This document shows positions 46,727 through 59,229 of a stretch of DNA of 64,000 bases, one piece after another. The stretch spans positions 6,573,445 through 6,637,444 of the forward strand of contig NC_050737.1 of NCBI RefSeq assembly GCF_014529535.1, written 5' to 3'. The stretch comes from Bradysia coprophila (Eukaryota; Arthropoda; Insecta; Diptera; Sciaridae). The position numbers and the translations under genes are program-made. Positions within the stretch are counted from its first letter, which is position 1. The number at the start of each line of letters is the position of its first letter. The notes beneath the pieces are model-generated. The model had not been told where the DNA came from and did no database searches. It saw nothing but the letters and a program-made list of their open reading frames with translations.

Positions 46727-49700
46727 TTTTTTGTTGGTATTCCAAATTTCAATCGACAGAGTTTGATTTCTTAAAAAAATCTTTTGTTTCCACCAAAAAA
46801 GTAAAGTTTAACAAAATTAACAAAACACAGTTAAAAAAGTTCACAATTCCATGGTCGGTTTAAATATCTAACTCAAAAATTCAGAATTCTTGCAGAATGA
46901 TTAAACAATTCAAATTACAAGTCCGTTTGATTCAAAATAAAATCTGTTTTCTTCGAGCTACCGCTGTAACCGATAATTCAAACGAAAGTAAACTGAATTC
47001 AAAAAGGTTTTCACTTTTAGACCAAAGTAATATTTTCGTCCAAACGTATTTAATTGGCATATGGATTTAATATATAAAAAAAGAACTTAAAAATCTGTAT
47101 GGCAACATGAATCACGGAGAGATAACAACCAACTGAACCAAATACTGGTTTTCTTTTAACTGATTATTAGCTGAAGAAATTCATCATCACGAGAGAGAGG
47201 TTTTTAACTTTCAAAATAATCAAAGAGTATAGAACTAGCGTCGGTTACTATATGTGCACAATATAGCAGTTCGGTTTGGCAAATTTGAAGTGGAGGACGT
47301 TTGGTGCAAATTAGGAGGTGGTAAATCAATGCATGACAGTCAAGACGTGATTTTGAATGAAATCGATTTAATTATAAACGTCCTAATGCAAGCACCTGGA
47401 AAAATATTATGATTGATTGATGGATCTATCAAGTTGCAGGTCAGTAATGGTAACAGATGGGTCAATCAAATTATGTTATATGGTGATTGGGTTTCTTCGT
47501 GACTACATATTTATACACTGCAGCCAGTCATGTTTCACTGAACGGCTGTGGAAACTATGCGGTGTAGATATTTGCAATATTTTTCATATTTTCGTTTGAA
47601 TTGTTGTCGATGCAAATTTATTGATTGCTTATTTATGGAAATTTTGATCGATTTGGTGATTTGTTCACCGTTAGTTGGATTTATATTGTCCCTTTGATTT
47701 GTCCGGTTAAACTATGTTTTGTTTGACCTGAAACTGACACCGAATAGGCGTTTACATTGCACGAAATTACGAAATCGAGACTGAAGATCTGTTACAGTAC
47801 TGGTACAAATCAGCAAGTTTTTTCACATTTGAAACTGTCTTGTAAGGAGAAAATCGATTGAATTTGGTTTCAACTCTTAAAATTTTAAAATTTGACGTAG
47901 GTCCTTGTGTGTAATTTCGATTTGTACAGTTAGAGGCAGTGAAAATTTAGTAAAAAAAAATTCACCCGAAGTTCTGCAATATCCAGCAAACCGACTAATA
48001 AAAAAATTAGATGCCACCACCCATACACGTGGAATGTTTTCTTTCAAAAACTGAACTTGCTAATGTTCATGTGAAAGATCACAAATTATTGCATTGACGG
48101 AAGCTTGTTAATATGTTTCATACAAGTAGATAGCGTGACGGATTTTTACATTCCATTTTTTAGACATTAAATACACTTTTCCATTGTTCTTCTGTTTGCT
48201 AGTCTAGTTTACCTTTTGGGGTTTTTGTCTTATGTATTTTTCGTTTACACAATAACATTTTGTTGATATAGTCGTCTATTACCAACAGCATCGACGACAT
48301 AATATATATATACATATGGTCTTACAAAGTTAGAACTATTGAAGTAAAAGATTCTGTTGTTTTCTGTAAAAGAAGACTGTTGGAATACATCTGTGAAAAG
48401 AATTAAGAGATTTGATTCTAGCGGTGATATGCCTGCCTGCCTTATAGTCCGTGATGAAAAGTTTTTCAATCCATCGTCATATACCAGCTTACAATTTTTC
48501 AAGAATAGAGTTGGTGGAATGCACAATCGGAAAACAATGAGCTTTTCGTTTTACTGATAGAAACAATAACGAAATTTGATTCACTTCAAATGTAGTCACT
48601 TCAGTTTTTGTTTTCAATTTTAACATTTTAGTTACAGCGTCATAAACAGTGAAACCACCAGAAACACAGCTTCAAAATACTGTAGCATTGGATAAACAAA
48701 AAATCGTCAACTAAAAACTGAAACACCTGCCAAGCGAAAGGCAAATAAAAGTCTTCATTAAATTTTACCAACCTTTAGATGAAAACTGTCTCGATTGCAA
48801 CTGCGCTCTCAAAGTGAATGGTACTCATGGCACTAATGGTTTTTAACTGTTTGTTAAGTACCTACACGTACATATATTAAAACGAATTTATCATTTTGCC
48901 TTTGACGTATAACGTACTTTTGTGTGTGTCTTTGTCACATGATGTGAAAAATATTATTGGCAAAAATTGTTACTGCATTACTTTTCGATCACATTCCCAT
49001 TCATAATTTATGTGATTTATGCAATTTAATATCTAAAAGTCAATACATTTTAATTAATAAAATCGGTTTCGAGTTTAATTTACATATAAAATAGCTCCAT
49101 ATAATAAGGATATTAAATGCACTAACGATATATGAGTAGCGGCTCATAATGATATTTTTTGAATTATTAATAAACTGTTTGTTGAAAGGAATTGAACCAC
49201 ATATTATGCTAGCACAGTCAAGCACTCACACAAAATACAACGAAGTGTATGTACAACGTTTTTTTAAATTGATTAATTATCGATTTTGTACAAAAACGAT
49301 AATTAATAAACTGCAGACACCTGGTTCATATTTTTGCTGATTAATTTATCAGATATCACAAAGCGCACATTGAATTTAAAATATTGCCAAAAAAAATCTG
49401 TGATTGAGTTTATGAAGTTTTAATCATTGCTTGCCATAAACAAATGCTCGGTATATCTGCAGAGTTGTTCTTACACTAACAACCCCCAATTGTTCAATAG
49501 ACTCTATTGGGAGCCACGTGCATACACCTAAATACCTAAATGACGAGAATGTTATTTAGGAATGACGATAAGCGTCCAATCGACTCGATGCTATCTCCAT
49601 TGACAATAGGAAAACTATAATTGTGGGATGCATCTTGCTTTGCTTAGACGCACTGGCAAACTGATATAAGTATAAGATCAACTCGTATTTTTAGTTGAAA

Positions 49701-50038
49701 AATTTTAACTTTTAATAAACAAGGATTACAATATTTTCCTGTAAATCATCGGATATTCTGAAGTCGTTTTTTTTTAGATAGAAACACAGATAGAAACGAC
49801 ATCGATCGATACATGATTCAGTAAACTCGTTAAATACCTGACGTACCTACCAATCAATACTTTTGAATAAACAAGGTGAAGAATTTTTAAATTCCATTTA
49901 CCATTCGTCCCACTCAACTACTTTAAAAATCATTTTGTACATTGAATGACACAAAAAGTTTTTGTTTTGTTTTACTGTCAAACTTAACAGAAAAAATTAA
50001 AAATTAAAATAGATCTCCTTCACGTGTGTGTACCTAGC
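46727..50038. other. Gene-poor AT-rich sequence
   Basis: No supported gene. A 93-codon frame at 48245-48526 (-) overlaps a frame on the other strand and has no recognisable features. A fragment shared with 62873 (gtacagttagaggcagtgaa) lies near 47930. Confidence 0.4.
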
Positions 50039-50147
50039 AGAGCCTATTTGTAGGAATTAAATTATTAAAAATTCAATAAATTTAGGAATTTTTGAAAGAT
50101 TTTTTATTTTTAAGAACCATATTCCTAAAAATAGGCTCTGGTATCTA
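50039..50147. repeat. Inverted repeat, ~20-bp arms
   Basis: cagagcctatttgtaggaat at the left faces attcctaaaaataggctctg at the right, with one to two mismatches and an AT-rich interior of about 70 bp. This is a small MITE-like hairpin. Confidence 0.6.
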
Positions 50148-50334
50148 GAGTAAAATTTATGAAAGCTTTCAAGAGCTTTACTCTTTTATTACTAAATCAA
50201 AACGATTGGCTTGGCCTTTTTTTGCAATCGTCTTCTGAAAGTGTCAACCAAATTATGAAATCCCGAAGTGATAGATTGAGATTTGTTCTTTTGTATTACA
50301 TAAGGACTTATAGTCTAGTCGATAAGCACAAACG

Positions 50335-50473
50335 TTTACCAAAATCAGTTGCTCAAACAGCACCAAAAATACTTCTAAAAGTATTGTAACAAGAAGAGAC
50401 ATAAATTTTTATGCAAAATTTTTTTAAGTTTAAAAGAATTTTAAGTGTTGTTTGAGCAACTGATTTTGGTAAA
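50335..50473. mobile_element. 139-bp MITE with perfect 25-bp terminal inverted repeats
   Basis: The left end tttaccaaaatcagttgctc followed by aaaca is exactly complementary to the right end (50449-50473). The interior is AT-rich and non-coding. Perfect ends suggest recent activity or recent insertion. Confidence 0.75.
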
Positions 50474-52934
50474 GTCCTTTTTCAACAATCAGTCTGAATA
50501 ACGTTAAAATCGTCAAAAATAACAAAAATCAAAACGCACTCAAAACTGGTCACCATTCACTTGTCGTGAACAATACATGAAGAAATTCTTTACTTTATTC
50601 GAAACGAATTCCATCCACTTATTAATCTCAAATCTAAAATTTTAACCTGTGAACAAAAATGCGATGAAGAATTCAAGACGGGCGACCTTCTCTATCACGA
50701 AAAAAGGGTCAAAATTTATTAGAAATGTCCTATGTCTTTGAACATCTCCTTCCTGCTAAGAGCATACCTTCATTGTTTTACGAACCCCACAACAAATTTG
50801 TAGCTTTTCTTGCATGTGTAACATTAAGTGTACAATTCTTTATCTAGTTTGATTGCTTAAGTTTTTTCAACGTACGATATGAGAGCTTCTTAACCAGCAT
50901 ATAAACGACAAAAATTTACCGCAAATAACCCCTAGGCAGCGGTTTACACTTACACTTAACACATTATAACACCGATAGACTCAAATTCATGCAAGTCCTT
51001 TCTAATTGAACGTTTGAAATAATTGGGACCATGACGAAACACATTAAAATTTGCATGAAAATAAATATGTTTTTTTTCTGAATTTAGCATTAAAGCTAAT
51101 TCGACAAAAATAATTGTCGACAGAAATTATATTCATGTCTCTGTTCAGAACAAGGTAAATGGACGAATTGCTTCTGCCTCTACTTTTTTTTTAAAAACCA
51201 AAAATGTCGAAACACATTTTCTCGCTGGGTATACCATGCGATCATAAGCATTTCCATGAATACTTTGTGTATTATATACTCAAATTAAAATGCCACACTA
51301 TGTAGAAACAGTAATATAATTTGTTCTATTAAATGCAATAATTCACCTATCTAGTGGTATTTGGCGAGATTTCATAAAACGAGATTATGATAAACGGAAA
51401 AAAAGGGTTATAAAATTGCAATTCCGTTTATTATGTATATATGTGTATACCTCAGACCTCCATTCATCATTTTGCTCATGATATACCGCTAAAAAGTTTC
51501 AAAGCAGCTGCTGGCTGTCACAATTCGTGTGTCTCGATTGATTTATCAATCTTAGGTCCGGTTATAACGTATAGTGATTCTCAAATTAAAAATTAAGGTC
51601 TTAAAATATTGAAACGAATTGATTACACGCACGTACTTCGACGATATAGGACAATCGAACCGAAGTTCGCAAAAAAAAAAGTTTCTTTTGTTTCGTTTTT
51701 CGTTGATTTATTTTGGAAGGCGAATTCGATTTGAATTGTAACTCTGTTGAACTTAGAATCATGTGCCAATTGATTGTAATTTTTAATTTTGCACACCTTT
51801 TAATCATTTATTAATCTACCTTCTTATGTACAAAGTAATGGTTTATTCATGAAACTTAGACACTTTCGTTTTTATTTTTATTGTAATTTTTTGCCATGCG
51901 CAACAACGGCATATCTACAATTTCTGTGTTCAGTTCAACTTTTTTTTTCGTTGTTGACATGATTTTACCTAGTCACCGCGTGTCAATATACTTGTTTGTA
52001 TATATACGCGATTATGTAATTTCGTGCAATTTTTTTTTCTCAGTTAATTTTCAATTCTGGTTATTACTTTTCGTCTAGGCATTGTATACGTACGCGTCGA
52101 GACATATGTACACTATTAATTTTCAGTTCTCTATTTGGTAATAGCATATCTTAATTGGAAATTAAATAGGATTAGTGTATTGTAGGTCCGTTAGTTGTTT
52201 CTTTTTCGTTAAACTAATTTAAGGTCAATATCATCTTGTCTCATGATTTTGATGGATGATATCTTTTTTTCTAGAAATTACTAGTGACACACAAATCACA
52301 GAGCATAATCTTTTTTATTCTTATAATTTTGTTGCTGATGAGGTTCATTTTTTCTGAAACGATTTGCTTTTTAATTCAATAAACACATTTTAAAATTTGT
52401 AAATGTACGTTTGATTAATTAGGTACGCATTTACTGTCATTTGTTGCAGAAAATAATCCTGCGACAATAACACACACTGCCTAAAGTCAGATGTTTCACA
52501 ACTTCAAATGATTTCTAAAATTAAGCAATGATTTCAGAAATCATTTTTACAACTTTTTTTCTTACTCCGTTTGGTAACAAATGACATAATTGACCCTAAT
52601 CGGGGCGGATAATCATTTGGGATCTCATCCTATAATTTTATAAATGTAAACATGGGACATGCCCGGTACGTAATACGTAATACTTCAGAAGAAATAACAT
52701 CGTCAGCCCATTGGAAAGACAGCTTAAGTAATGGAACTTCATTTTTCTCATAATTCGCTAATTATATATGTCTCCTCTCCCTGCTTTTAGACATTTATAT
52801 AACAAATACAGCTGGAAAACAAGAAAGAGTCACCTATGCTACCGTGGTAGTATACAGACTTGCGTCACTATTCTGTGCTCACACTCTAAAATATTTATTG
52901 TGCGATAAAGAAATATTGTTGCATTTACATATTA
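50474..52934. other. Gene-poor AT-rich sequence
   Basis: No supported gene, RNA or clear repeat boundary in this stretch. Confidence 0.4.
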
Positions 52935-53631
52935 GTCCAGCAACTTTTGTCAGAAAATAATTTTTTTTTATCACATGTGATTGAGCATGAAAAACTTTGG
53001 ACCTCATTTTTTTCTGGAAAATGGAAAATCGCTTTTGCGTTCGGAAAAGCGGTTTATTAAAAAAAAAAAAAGTCAAATATCTACCGAACGCAACAACTTA
53101 AGAGTCATATCGCCAAATCTTCAGGCGATTTTTTTAACTTTGGGAACAAGCGGTCTCCGATTTTAATGAGTGATAGCTCGTTGGATTCGTCTTTCAATTC
53201 TAGGAAACATGTATCTTTCACTTTTTCTAAAAAAAATGTTTTCTGTGAAAAGAGCTCAACAGTAAAGACATGTCAGAGGGTACCGAAAACAATTTTTCGG
53301 CAATAACTCAAGAAAAAATTATTATAAATTGTTGTAATGTTGTACGAATGTCGGCCTTGGAAAGACCTTCAGATAGAGTATATGCTCAGAGGGTACCTGA
53401 CATGTCTTTACTTTTGAGAGCTTTTGACATATAATAATTTTTTTTAGAAATTAGAATTAGAATTATTATTATTATTCAAAGAATAAAAGAATCTTTCAAT
53501 AAAGTTGTCGCGTTCGGTAGATATTTGACTTTTAAATTTGTCATAAAAACCGCTTTTTCAGCTCAATCACATGAGATAAAGAAAAAAATTCGAAAAACTT
53601 AAAGCGAACAGATTGACACAAGGGGCTGGAC
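52935..53631. mobile_element. ~700-bp MITE with TA target duplication (Tc1/mariner-like)
   Basis: The outer ends gtccagc and gctggac are each flanked by TA (52933-52934 and 53632-53633). Long, imperfect arms follow: atcacatgtgattgagc against gctcaatcacatgag, then gtcaaatatctaccgaacgc against gcgttcggtagatatttgac, then gacatgtcagagggtacc against ggtacctgacatgtc. No transposase frame is present. The TA duplication is consistent with the Tc1/mariner superfamily but is short evidence. Confidence 0.7.
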
Positions 53632-56162
53632 TATATACCCGTTCATTCGATAAACTGAACAAAGATTTTTTTAATTGATTATCTTGGTGCAAGAAGTGTG
53701 CGGTGTGCTTTTGGATCACCGGTCTATTTTCAATTAAAAGTTTTACAATTGTCAGTATGGATAGGAAAAATTTATTTAGCTGTTGGTTTAGTCAGCAATA
53801 TATCAGATCATGAGATCTAAAGGAATGTTAGACGTACGTAGACCAATTTTCAATTTATTGCATTCCGAAGAAGTTTTTGCTGAAGTGCAGACAGCAGATT
53901 CTAAATTTTATATAGGTGTAAATCGGCTTCGTTCGCCAAGGACCAACAAAATTTACTATTTCTAAGACTTAAACCACTCGGCCACTTTGAAATGAGTGGT
54001 ACATTTCGTTTCGGCTGTTTTTTTTAGCTGGAAGCAGTTTTGTTTGCATAAGTAGATCAACTGCAAAAAAAAACTGAAACAAATGCGTCAGAAAGTAAAT
54101 GAAAACTATTTTAATTTAAGCGACGAATATAAAATCGGTTTTAAATATAATGATGATCGGTTCAAATTCAACAATATAGATACATTGCACCTTGTATCTA
54201 TAACAGAATCACCCATGTTACATGAATACGTGCGACCTATGTATGTAGTTTTGGAGAAAAAAACTTTCATAAGCTTAGTACGTGTAGTATGTACTATACT
54301 TAGTATGTCCAGCTTTGTGGTGGCTAACCGCACACACTGGCCACGAGTGAATGAGTTTAGGAACAAATTGAAATTTTATTCGTTTAATTCGATAGACTTA
54401 TTCGTGTGCAAGTCGGTATAGTGTTCGATAGAGCACTGTATCTAGTACCACGTCGAAACGCAAAACGTCGAAAGACGTATTTAATTTTCTCACAGATCGA
54501 AACAGTACCTCGGTACTTTGATAGGTACCAGTACGATGTGTTCACGAAGTAAATAGCAAGACTTGCGTCACACTGTAAAGGGCGTTGATCTACAACGATC
54601 CAAACAATAAAACAGTTCAACAACATAAAATGACAATTTTTTCAAACTGAAATCTTCGTTTTTATAGCAGAAAAGAAAATTTCACCTAATCATCTTCACA
54701 TTCCGAGAAAGGTATCACACGCACTCAGTGAATATTAAAACAAATCTGTTGGTCTGAGTTGTGTAACATTATCCAGTAATTCACAACAAAATAGCTGCAA
54801 GCGTTGAATGCATTATATTATAGAGATACTTAACACACGGCAAGATTAGATGATTGCTTATTTTCAGTTTAACTCAAGCAAAAGTTGCTTGTTCTAAATA
54901 TTTATTTAAATTAATTCGAAAGAAAGGTGGAATAGTATATGTATCTCGTGAAGTTGATGCTAGCTAGCTTTAAGCGGCATATGGTATGGAAAACGACTTT
55001 ATGCGTTTCATAAAATTATCTATATTCTCTTGTGTGTGCACGTATTGAGAGGTTAGTTTGTAGAAGCAAAAAAAAAATTGTATTTAAAATTGAACGCCTT
55101 GTGGCATAAAATACACCTATTAGAGTTCGTGACACGATTCAAAAAATGTTTTTATCCAAATACCCATTAATAATATTCTGTTACACTTAGTTACTTCTAC
55201 TGAGGTTATTGATCACAGAAAACAACTTTTCTAAAAACTATTTTGCCGAAAGATTTCACGCAGCAAACAACAGAATAAAGTGGATTTTGTTGCTTGCCTT
55301 TAGTTGCGAACTAAAATCTCGATATATCGGCTGTATTAAACATCATCAGCAGACTTCATATAATGTCCCTAATTGTAAGAGAGCCACGACAAAAAAAAAA
55401 ACCTAACGTCAGCGAAACATTTTACATTTGGAAATTCTTCTTCGACACATCAATTCTATTACAGTTCCACACTTCAGAAGAGGCAAAAAAACCAGCAACA
55501 TAGATTTTGCAAAAAAAACCCACCATTTTCAGCGAGCCACTTTTAGCAAAAATAGCATGGTAATTAATTTAATTCATCGTATAGGGTATTAATACAAAAT
55601 TAAAACACAAACAATATCAATTAATTGCCCATCATTCATTCGTTAACATTGAACTAAAAATGTATTGCGCAACCAAAATTCAACTTTATGTTCGATAAAC
55701 CTACCATGGTGCTGAATATGATTGTAATTCTATATTGTAGTGAAAGTAAAATTGTAATAATTTTATGCTTATGCGGCATATAATACAACCGATAATTTTA
55801 CAATGATGAAAAAATAAGTATGATCATGGGATGTATCATGTAGATTAAAAGTTACACGAACCAATGTAATAGAACAATGATGATTAATTTACATCGGTTC
55901 ACGTAAGAATTTAACAGCAAATTACTGAGATGTTAAACAATTTGCTCGGATTTTTCATTCATTCGTACACTAGTAACATGTTGAGATGGTCACTAGCGCA
56001 CGTTTCAAAGAGATGTGTATTGAGCAAATTAATTTTAAGTGGTACAGTGTTACATACACTCCATATCGGAATGTGTGTTTTCACGAGTACGAATAGTATT
56101 AACAGATCGTTTTCCGAGTTTGCTTTTAACTCAGAATAAAAGGTAATTTACAAATTTTAAAT
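53632..56162. other. Gene-poor AT-rich sequence
   Basis: No supported gene. The two overlapping frames near 54083-54421 lie on opposite strands and show no family features. Confidence 0.4.
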
Positions 56163-56220
56163 ATTATGCACGTATGACAAAGCGGTCGAGGCTTGCCGAG
56201 ACGGCTTGTCATACGTGCAT
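56163..56220. repeat. Compact hairpin, 16-bp perfect arms
   Basis: tatgcacgtatgacaa faces ttgtcatacgtgcata with a 25-bp GC-rich loop that itself pairs partly (gtcgaggc against gccgagac). This is either a short MITE or a hairpin-forming site. Confidence 0.6.
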
Positions 56221-57056
56221 ATTCTTTTTTATCGCATAAGCGAAAACGAGACAACAAGATATGCAAATGACACTTTGACAATTTACAGAAGTATAATGTT
56301 TGTTTATATATCCTAGGTGAATAATTTTTCCGGGGAATCACACCGCGTATGCGATAAATATACTTATACTCTCGTTATGAAATCATAATTCATAGATAGC
56401 GCGCGGTTTACATACCTTCATGCATGCGTTCAAAAATTGAGAAACGGTTCGCTTTAGGTCTGGGAGTCTTTGGGAATTAAAGATTCTTTAATAAAGAAGC
56501 CGGTTTAACATTTTTCAATCTCTGTTTACAATAATAGAAGTTTAGGAAGTTCGACTCTGTTGTCTGATCCATATAGTTAACTCTATTGTCTGATCAGTGT
56601 TGAATAAACAACATCAGGTCTAAGTCGTTGTATCCTCAAATTTTGAACAATTACCTTTTTCAAATGCTTGGTAATGTTTTTTGGTGGGAAATATGTCCCC
56701 TGTAACGTCAGTGAAATCTAGACATGAATATGCTACAGCTGAATGAGATATAGTATTATGGAAAAATGATCACGGTCTAGTCCTTTTGACAAAAACAGTC
56801 GTAATATTTTGGTGACATCAACTTTGAACTACATACACTGATAGAAAAGTTAACGCGCTGGACGTATACTGTAAGTAGTGGTCGTGTAAATCGGATCGGA
56901 CTTCGGGTACGTTTAGTACACGTGCACTGCGTCAGTAAACGTCCCGTACGTTTGCTCCGGTATCCGAAATAAAATGAAATTTTGATGTACATTATTTCGT
57001 GTTCTTATTCATTTATATCGTAACTTTAGCTTAGATAAAAATTTTCTTCATGTTTG

Positions 57057-57125
57057 GTGCTGGGTTTGAACTGGGGACCTCTTGATCTCGGAGCGGCGCT
57101 TCAACCAATGTTGCTTACATACTTA
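57057..57125 (-). repeat. tRNA-like sequence, probable SINE or tRNA relic
   Basis: On the minus strand the 3' half reads gaggtccccagttcaaaccc then agcacc, which resembles a T arm with box B (GTTCAAACC) and the end of an acceptor stem. Upstream, acattggttgaagcgcc resembles box A. No complementary 5' acceptor strand is found, so this is not an intact tRNA gene; it is more likely a tRNA-derived SINE head. Confidence 0.45.
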
Positions 57126-58495
57126 CATACGACAGTTTTGCCATACATACCCGACTCATACTATGCATAACAGAAGTATATCATACATATCCGAAGTACA
57201 CCGCCAAAAACTTTTTTATCAGTGTACCGTCCAGCGTGTTGTAAATATTATTTATTTTCGTTCAATAAATTAAGGTTAGCTCGCATAGTTTGTATTCATT
57301 TCGTAGGTGGAAGCACGGCTTTTCAGTGGGTAAAATCTATCAATACATGTACCCACAGCAGACCGGCGACTCGCTTGACGAACGAATAATAAGAGAACAA
57401 ATTCCAGAAGTACCAATTTTATGAAAATAACGGTTACGCGCGCCAAAATATTTGTATACAATTGTGATCCCAGAGATAATTACGCTCGAATATAATTCCC
57501 CGTATATCGTTCCTCTAATATCGTGTGGAGTACTAATCATTGGTGAATAAGCAGGTAGACTAAAATATAAACATAAAATAGGATAATATTGCTGTCCCTG
57601 CTGTAGTTCAGTTGGTCTTCAATGTTAAACGAAAAGCTGGCGGCCGCATCGATGCTTGTCGGATTAAACTCGTTTGCACTAATATAAATAGTTTGTTTGA
57701 AACAACACGCGTAGAGTGTGTTGTTTATATTGAGTTCATTTAAGTAGCACCTGTTTCCACGTGTGTTTAATGTTTACCGATCATTTTGCCAATTTGTGAT
57801 TAACTAGCATTACACTTTCAAATTATGTGGTTCATTTCCATCTGTTGACGTCAATCACTGAATTTGTTATTATATCCATGTGCGACTACTTTTAAACAAC
57901 GATTGTAATGGACTCGCACGATAGATTCTTTTCTATATAATAAAGACAGAGTAAATTACAATGATCGATTACAAAGATTTTAAGTGTATCGCGATTTGAA
58001 AACAAGCATATGACTTTATAACGAGCTTTCGATCCATTTGTATAACATTCACAATGTTTACTCAGTGTATTAAGCGTGCGCGCACGCCTATACTCCGAAG
58101 TTGAGCTTATTCGTGAGTATTGGAATTATTTACAGATATTAAGCCGTACAAATGTAATACAACAGTTCAACTGGTCGATATTTAAGGTTATATTGGTTTT
58201 TAAAGCACGATATGTTCTGAATCGATTTTTTGAATTTACTGTCTGTTCCGTTTGTTCACTTTTAGAAAATACGATTTCAGATTAATCAGAGTTTTAATCA
58301 TCGATGTTCCTAGTCAATTAAGTGATTCTGGAAAAAGTATATGATTCTTTGGCGAAAAGTTTGAATTTGCTGAGGGTTCCAAAATATCATAATCTGGAAA
58401 CTTTATTGACTGGGAAAATCGATAACTTTTCAAACTATAAAAAATCTCAAATATGTTCCGAACTAAAAAAATCCAATTTATTTGAAGAAATAACG
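57126..58495. other. Gene-poor sequence
   Basis: No supported gene. A second box-A-like word (tgtagttcagttgg near 57602, plus strand) has no box B at the right distance. Confidence 0.4.
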
Positions 58496-58632
58496 GGGTA
58501 GGGTAATCTCGCACACCACACAAATTCATGGTGTGCGAGATTCACATCTAAGTGGTGAATCTCGCACAGTCATGACTTTTCGTTACATGTCGTAAAAGGA
58601 CGCATACTATGATCGCGTGTGCGAGATTCCCC
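58496..58632. mobile_element. MITE built of ctcgcacac repeats
   Basis: The termini taatctcgcacac and gtgtgcgagatt are inverted. Two further copies lie inside (gtgtgcgagat near 58532, aatctcgcaca near 58558), so the element contains four alternating copies of the same 11-bp motif. It is non-coding. Confidence 0.65.
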
Positions 58633-59153
58633 GATACCGAAATAACAGGATACTCATTTTGGTTCCCCTAGTTCGATTATGTCAATGCAGAGTGCTGCCA
58701 CTTCTGTCAGGGAAATTTCAAAAGAAGTACATACAACTTCCACTTCTACCCAATATCGATTGAAACGATGGGCCCTTGAGGGCAAGATGGGAGGAAGCTG
58801 ATTGAGGAGATTGAAACAAAGCTGAACTCAGGTGAGTCCTGTCTAGAACGAAGAGCTTTTTGATCCAGAGAATCAGCATCGCAAACCAGCAATGCAATGC
58901 GGCGTCTATGCTGGAATAATACCACTGGACACGAAGAAGTTAGACGAGATATTTTATATAGTGCAATGATTGTAATGATTGACTATGATGATGGACATAG
59001 TAACATTTTTTCACATTACACGATGACTGGCAAACAAATAGACCCTTACGAATGCTTCGTACCGTGCGAAAACTATAATTATTCGTTTATTCTGTTTGCG
59101 CATTTGTTCCATCTGTTGGCCTAATTTATTCGAAATTCCATGTGACTTTTGAT

Positions 59154-59191
59154 TATAAAAACGTTGGAGCGCTCAAACATTTTATTCAGTT
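59154..59191 (+). promoter_or_regulatory. TATA box and initiator of the secreted-protein gene
   Basis: tataaaa at 59154-59160 is followed at the canonical spacing by the insect initiator tcagtt (59186-59191, A at 59188). The start codon comes 42 bp after the predicted transcription start. Confidence 0.75.
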
Positions 59192-59229
59192 TGCTTTATC
59201 GCAATTGAAGATAGTTTAATTCCGACAAA

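Noticed and set aside
48245-48526. 93-codon minus-strand gene
   Set aside because: It overlaps a frame of similar length on the other strand, shows no domain or signal peptide, and lacks good splice sites or promoter.
53450-53480. CRISPR-like or satellite repeat near attattattatt
   Set aside because: Only a short imperfect microsatellite; there are no regularly spaced repeats anywhere in the window.
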